Shown piece by piece: positions 6,801 through 8,320 of a stretch of DNA of 8,320 nt. The position numbers and the translations under genes are program-made. Every line of letters starts with the position of its first letter. Positions within the stretch are counted from its first letter, which is position 1. The notes under the pieces were generated by a model. That model made no database searches, was not told the origin of the DNA, and saw only the letters and a list, made by a program, of their open reading frames with translations. This DNA comes from Acidobacteriota bacterium. Lineage in GTDB: Bacteria > Acidobacteriota > Blastocatellia > Pyrinomonadales > Pyrinomonadaceae. The stretch lies in assembly GCA_019247865.1 (NCBI GenBank), contig JAFBAJ010000122.1, forward strand, positions 1 to 8,320, written 5' to 3'.

Positions 6801-6941
6801 ATCATACGGCGTCTGGCCGACGCTGTAATTACGTGTGCCCTTGAGGTTGACGCCCGCACAGCCGTCTGCATAGATCTCTGCCGTCATGAGGCTCATCAGG
6901 CAAACGAGCGTGAGTAGGAAGACGTGTGCCTTTTGAATCAT
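3849..6941 (-). CDS. Secreted FG-GAP/VCBS repeat protein (calcium-loop beta-propeller type)
   Basis: This 1030-residue protein is predicted to be secreted. Residues 1-25 form a Sec signal peptide: Lys4, hydrophobic core VFLLTLVCLMSLMTA, probable cut after IYA (23-25). Fourteen VCBS/FG-GAP repeats follow at 42-61-residue spacing. Each is centred on a calcium-type loop like DFNGDGKPD, with first Asp at 52, 101, 150, 200, 252, 303 (degenerate), 356, 408, 458, 506, 555, 616, 667 and 720. Residues 762-1030 are six modules of about 45 residues of the type DYDGDGKTDLAVFRPSTGTW. Fourteen plus six repeats would suit two seven-bladed propellers and a third six- or seven-bladed one (inference). There is no transmembrane anchor, LPXTG, PEP-CTERM or other recognised C-terminal sorting signal; it ends PAPQAP. 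No catalytic domain is seen, so adhesion or carbohydrate/protein binding outside the cell is most likely. It lies 40 bases after its paralogue, probably on the same transcript. Confidence 0.9.
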   Translation of the reverse strand: MIQKAHVFLLTLVCLMSLMTAEIYADGCAGVNLKGTRNYSVGQTPYDVVPGDFNLDGKPDIAVADYSVSSVRVAFGDGSGSFASVNTFAVGLNPTSLAVGDFNGDGKPDLVTANNGTVYVTVLLNNGTGGFSAAADYSAGGTPEKVLAADFNGDGKSDVAVTSLVGNFITILINNGTGGLLSPVYYPSTGSRPRDIVASDFNNDGKVDLATANGLNGATVSILLGTGTGTFNGLAAFQIFGLPFLSSLAAGDYNGDGKNDLVVASDNGTAANVRGLLGNGNGTFTAGAIIANSIALPSDVVLDYVNSDNKLDVVVLHDDLWRGWAANIYYGDGAGGTTLSQVVLMGGSAHSVVVADLNGDSQKDLVTDFVTGSDAGLSVALTNGTERIETADKISDGPYDSGTLLLADLNQDGRNDLAVSGGPLFGTYLYVFLNLANGGFEFTSFYAGAGGRYLASGDFNSDGSPDIAALTNYGDLTVTLNNGSGRFPSPAHFAVFGTADALATGDVNRDGKLDIIVASRSTNAIRIFTGNGSGGFQLTGNIYVNANPVSMVMGDFNGDGKPDVVTANVCDGTGCPARLLTLFAGDGLGSFAPPLDITTQVSPTPVLNNQSLAAGDFNGDGRLDLTITKIAAPDSPPQITFNQGGGSFSAFTGLPTTKPSQVITVGDVNGDGKPDIVTGGGGANGGDGDVQVFLNGGASGFDVPVTYAGLPYMQTILVGDTNADGKREIVFNNREPASSNSTTLWRLFNKCALNRSAGMTADFDGDGLTDLSVFRPSNGYWYIIYSSNSSFHAFAFGTNGDTPVPGDYDGDGKTDLAVFRPSTGTWYYLKSSDGQVAYQTFGANGDMPVQGDYDGDGRTNFAIWRPSTGTWYTSLDPATNFGAVVWGASTDTPVPADYDGDGRTDIGVFRPADAFWYLLKSSQGYQGQLFGASTDTPVPADYDGDGKEDLAVFRQSTGVWYTSLNPATNSGAIQFGQTGDVPVPGYYDGDGKADAAVFRQGDWYIFQSTNNSVRGVHFGSSGDVPAPQAP
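3852..4658 (-). repeat. Six tandem coding modules of about 135 bases (C-terminal array of the complete paralogue)
   Basis: Residues 762-1030 form six modules with loop Asp at 762, 807, 852, 897, 941 and about 987, a period of 44-46 residues. Each has DYDGDG..., then FR or WR, then WY, and an FG..GD.PVPG link. Modules 3 and 5 share WYTSL(D/N)PATN, and modules 2 and 4 share WY-L-KSS-G, so the array has a two-module higher-order repeat. In module 6 the loop's first Asp is Tyr (YYDGDGKAD). Confidence 0.85.
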
Positions 6942-6949
6942 TGGCTTGA

Positions 6950-6954
6950 CCTCC
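6950..6954 (-). promoter_or_regulatory. Ribosome binding site that selects the FG-GAP start
   Basis: On the minus strand GGAGG lies eight bases before the ATG at 6941. A GTG at 6962 in the same frame would add seven residues (MCPEVKP) and would place this Shine-Dalgarno motif inside the gene. The ATG also gives a more typical signal peptide, so it was chosen. Confidence 0.75.
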
Positions 6955-6981
6955 GGGCACACATTCTCTTACATAATGCCT

Positions 6982-8320
6982 TTAAGGAGCAATAGGCGCG
7001 GGCACATCTCCGCTGGAGCCGAAATGCACGCCTCTGACAGAGTTCGTTGTGCTCTGGAAGATATACCAGTCACCGAGTCTGAAGACCGCCGCGTCCGCCC
7101 TTCCGTCTCCGTCATAAAAACCGGGCACGGGCACGTCGCCGCTTTGTCCTAACGGAATTGCTCCATAGTTGATCGCCGGATTCAGTGACGTGTACCAGAC
7201 GCCTGTGCTCTGTCGAAAGACTGCGAAGTCGGCTTTCCCGTCTCCGTCGTAATCTGCTGGCACGGGTGTGTCGCCGTTGACGCCGAACTGCTGTTCCTTG
7301 TAGCCCTGCGCCGATTGCAGCAGATACCAGTAGGCGTTCGACGGTCGAAAGACGGCGATGTCCGTTCTGCCGTCGCCGTCGTAATCGGCCGGGGTTGGGA
7401 CATCTGTGGAGAAGCCCCACGTCACTGCCCCGTAGTTGGTGGCCGGATCGAGCGAGGTGTACCAGGTGCCGGTGCTCTGTCTCCACACGGCGAAATTGGT
7501 CTTGCCGTCTCCGTCATAATCTCCGGGCACGGGGATGTCTCCGCTGGCTCCGAACTGCTGGAAGGCAAACTGTCCGTCGCTGCTCTTGAGGTAGTACCAG
7601 GTGCCGTTCGAGGGACGAAAGACGGCGACATCGGTCTTGCCGTCGCCGTCGTAATCACCAGCGACGGGCAGGTCTCCGTTCGTGCCGAAGGGGACGACGC
7701 GAAAAGCGTTGTCGGAGCTTTGGATGATGTACCAGGTGCCGTTGGAGGGACGGAAGACGGAGAGGTCTGTGATGCCGTCGCCGTCGAAGTCGGTCGTTGT
7801 GCTGCCTCTTCTGAGGGCGCACTTGTTGAGCATTCTCCAGACGCTGTGAGAGCTGGAGAAAACTATATCGCGCTTGCCGTCATTGTTTATGTCTCCCACG
7901 ACGAGACCGTTGATGCCGTTGAGACTCGTGTACTTCACGGGCGGGTCAAAAACGGCCCCGCCGCGATTGAGGAAGAACTGAATATCCACCGTGCTATGAG
8001 TTCTGCCCACGATGATGTCGGGTTTGCCGTCGTTGTTGATGTCGCCGGTATTGACCGCATCGGCATTCGTCGTAGCCAAAGGCGTCGGAGTTGCGAAGCT
8101 GCCGCCGCCCGTATTGAGAGAGACCAGCGGAGAGCCGCTGGCAGTGCCTGTGCTGCTCGACAACAGAAGATCAAGCCTGCCGTCGCCGTTAAAATCGGCT
8201 GTGGCGAGAGATTGATGACCGGAGTTATGCGGCGACAGATTAAGCGCGTTGGTGGGAGGCGCAAAGCTCCCCGTTCCATCTCCCGCAAAGAACGTGATCA
8301 GGCTGGCCGTGCAGCTCTGT
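6982..8320 (-). CDS. FG-GAP/VCBS repeat protein, partial (5' end beyond the window)
   Basis: The frame is open to the right edge of the window, so the N-terminus and any signal peptide are not seen; 445 residues and the stop are visible. A TTG at 8163 is an internal leucine codon, not a start: the preceding residues (SLATADFNGDGRLDLLL) match the paralogue's SLAAGDFNGDGRLDL. The visible part has three VCBS loops (DFNGDGRLD, DINNDGKPD, DINNDGKRD), then KCALRRGS, then six 45-residue modules of the FRPSNGTWY type, ending PAPIAP. The six-module part matches the neighbouring paralogue at about 217 of 269 residues by hand count, without gaps. It is the upstream gene of the minus-strand pair; its stop is 40 bases before the start of the second gene. 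The promoter should lie outside the window. Role as for its paralogue: extracellular binding or adhesion, not proven. Confidence 0.9.
   Translation of the reverse strand, partial: QSCTASLITFFAGDGTGSFAPPTNALNLSPHNSGHQSLATADFNGDGRLDLLLSSSTGTASGSPLVSLNTGGGSFATPTPLATTNADAVNTGDINNDGKPDIIVGRTHSTVDIQFFLNRGGAVFDPPVKYTSLNGINGLVVGDINNDGKRDIVFSSSHSVWRMLNKCALRRGSTTTDFDGDGITDLSVFRPSNGTWYIIQSSDNAFRVVPFGTNGDLPVAGDYDGDGKTDVAVFRPSNGTWYYLKSSDGQFAFQQFGASGDIPVPGDYDGDGKTNFAVWRQSTGTWYTSLDPATNYGAVTWGFSTDVPTPADYDGDGRTDIAVFRPSNAYWYLLQSAQGYKEQQFGVNGDTPVPADYDGDGKADFAVFRQSTGVWYTSLNPAINYGAIPLGQSGDVPVPGFYDGDGRADAAVFRLGDWYIFQSTTNSVRGVHFGSSGDVPAPIAP
6985..7791 (-). repeat. Six tandem coding modules of about 135 bases (C-terminal array of the partial paralogue)
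   Basis: This is the counterpart of the array at 3852-4658, with the same number of modules and the same total length (269 codons). Modules come in the same order: WYIIQSS, WYYLKSS, WYTSLDPATN, WYLLQSA, WYTSLNPA, WYIFQST. Module 6 again has an aromatic residue (Phe) in place of the loop's first Asp. Corresponding modules of the two proteins are more alike than neighbouring modules within one protein, so the array was complete before the gene duplicated. Confidence 0.85.

Noticed and set aside
6879..6941. Lipoprotein signal in the FG-GAP N-terminus
   Set aside because: The only cysteine in the hydrophobic core is preceded by Val (TLVC), not by Gly, Ala or Ser as in a lipobox, so an ordinary Sec signal peptide is more likely.

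Overview
The window looks like bacterial chromosome from a GC-rich environmental bacterium. The best guess is an acidobacterium of the Blastocatellia/Pyrinomonadales type. That rests on two features I associate with such genomes: secreted proteins ending in calcium-loop repeats of the FRPSNGTWY...FGTNGD...DYDGDGKTD kind, and short palindromic repeats built from the octamer [A/G]CGCAAAG. This is recognition from memory, not a database result, so the assignment is tentative.

Layout. Bases 1-161 hold no gene that I can support, only the leader of the first gene. Bases 162-2360 carry four small plus-strand genes in a row: a DHFR/RibD-like reductase, a VOC (glyoxalase/bleomycin-resistance fold) protein, a DinB-like four-helix metalloprotein and a second DHFR/RibD-like reductase. 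The gaps are 14, 25 and 63 bases, so they probably form one transcription unit. Bases 2361-2557 are intergenic and hold a 133-base near-palindromic repeat, then a perfect 18-base palindrome. Bases 2558-3766 encode an endonuclease/exonuclease/phosphatase-family protein with the metal and catalytic motifs present. Between it and the convergent gene beyond lies a second palindromic repeat with perfect 33-base arms. It fills nearly the whole 82-base gap and, read on the minus strand, is followed by six T residues, so it also looks like an intrinsic terminator. Bases 3849-8320 are occupied by two tandem minus-strand paralogues that encode FG-GAP/VCBS repeat proteins. The downstream one is complete (1030 residues, Sec signal peptide). 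The upstream one runs off the right edge of the window.

How it fits together. The left cluster consists of small cytosolic enzymes of stress/detoxification-associated families whose substrates cannot be read from sequence. The right half is a secreted beta-propeller gene pair made by duplication, with both C-terminal six-module arrays exactly 269 residues long. The nuclease-family gene is bracketed by two members of the same palindromic repeat family. I see no CRISPR array, transposase, RNA gene, prophage or recognisable defence system. The most interesting signals are the repeat elements and their placement, and the ordered module structure shared by the two paralogues.
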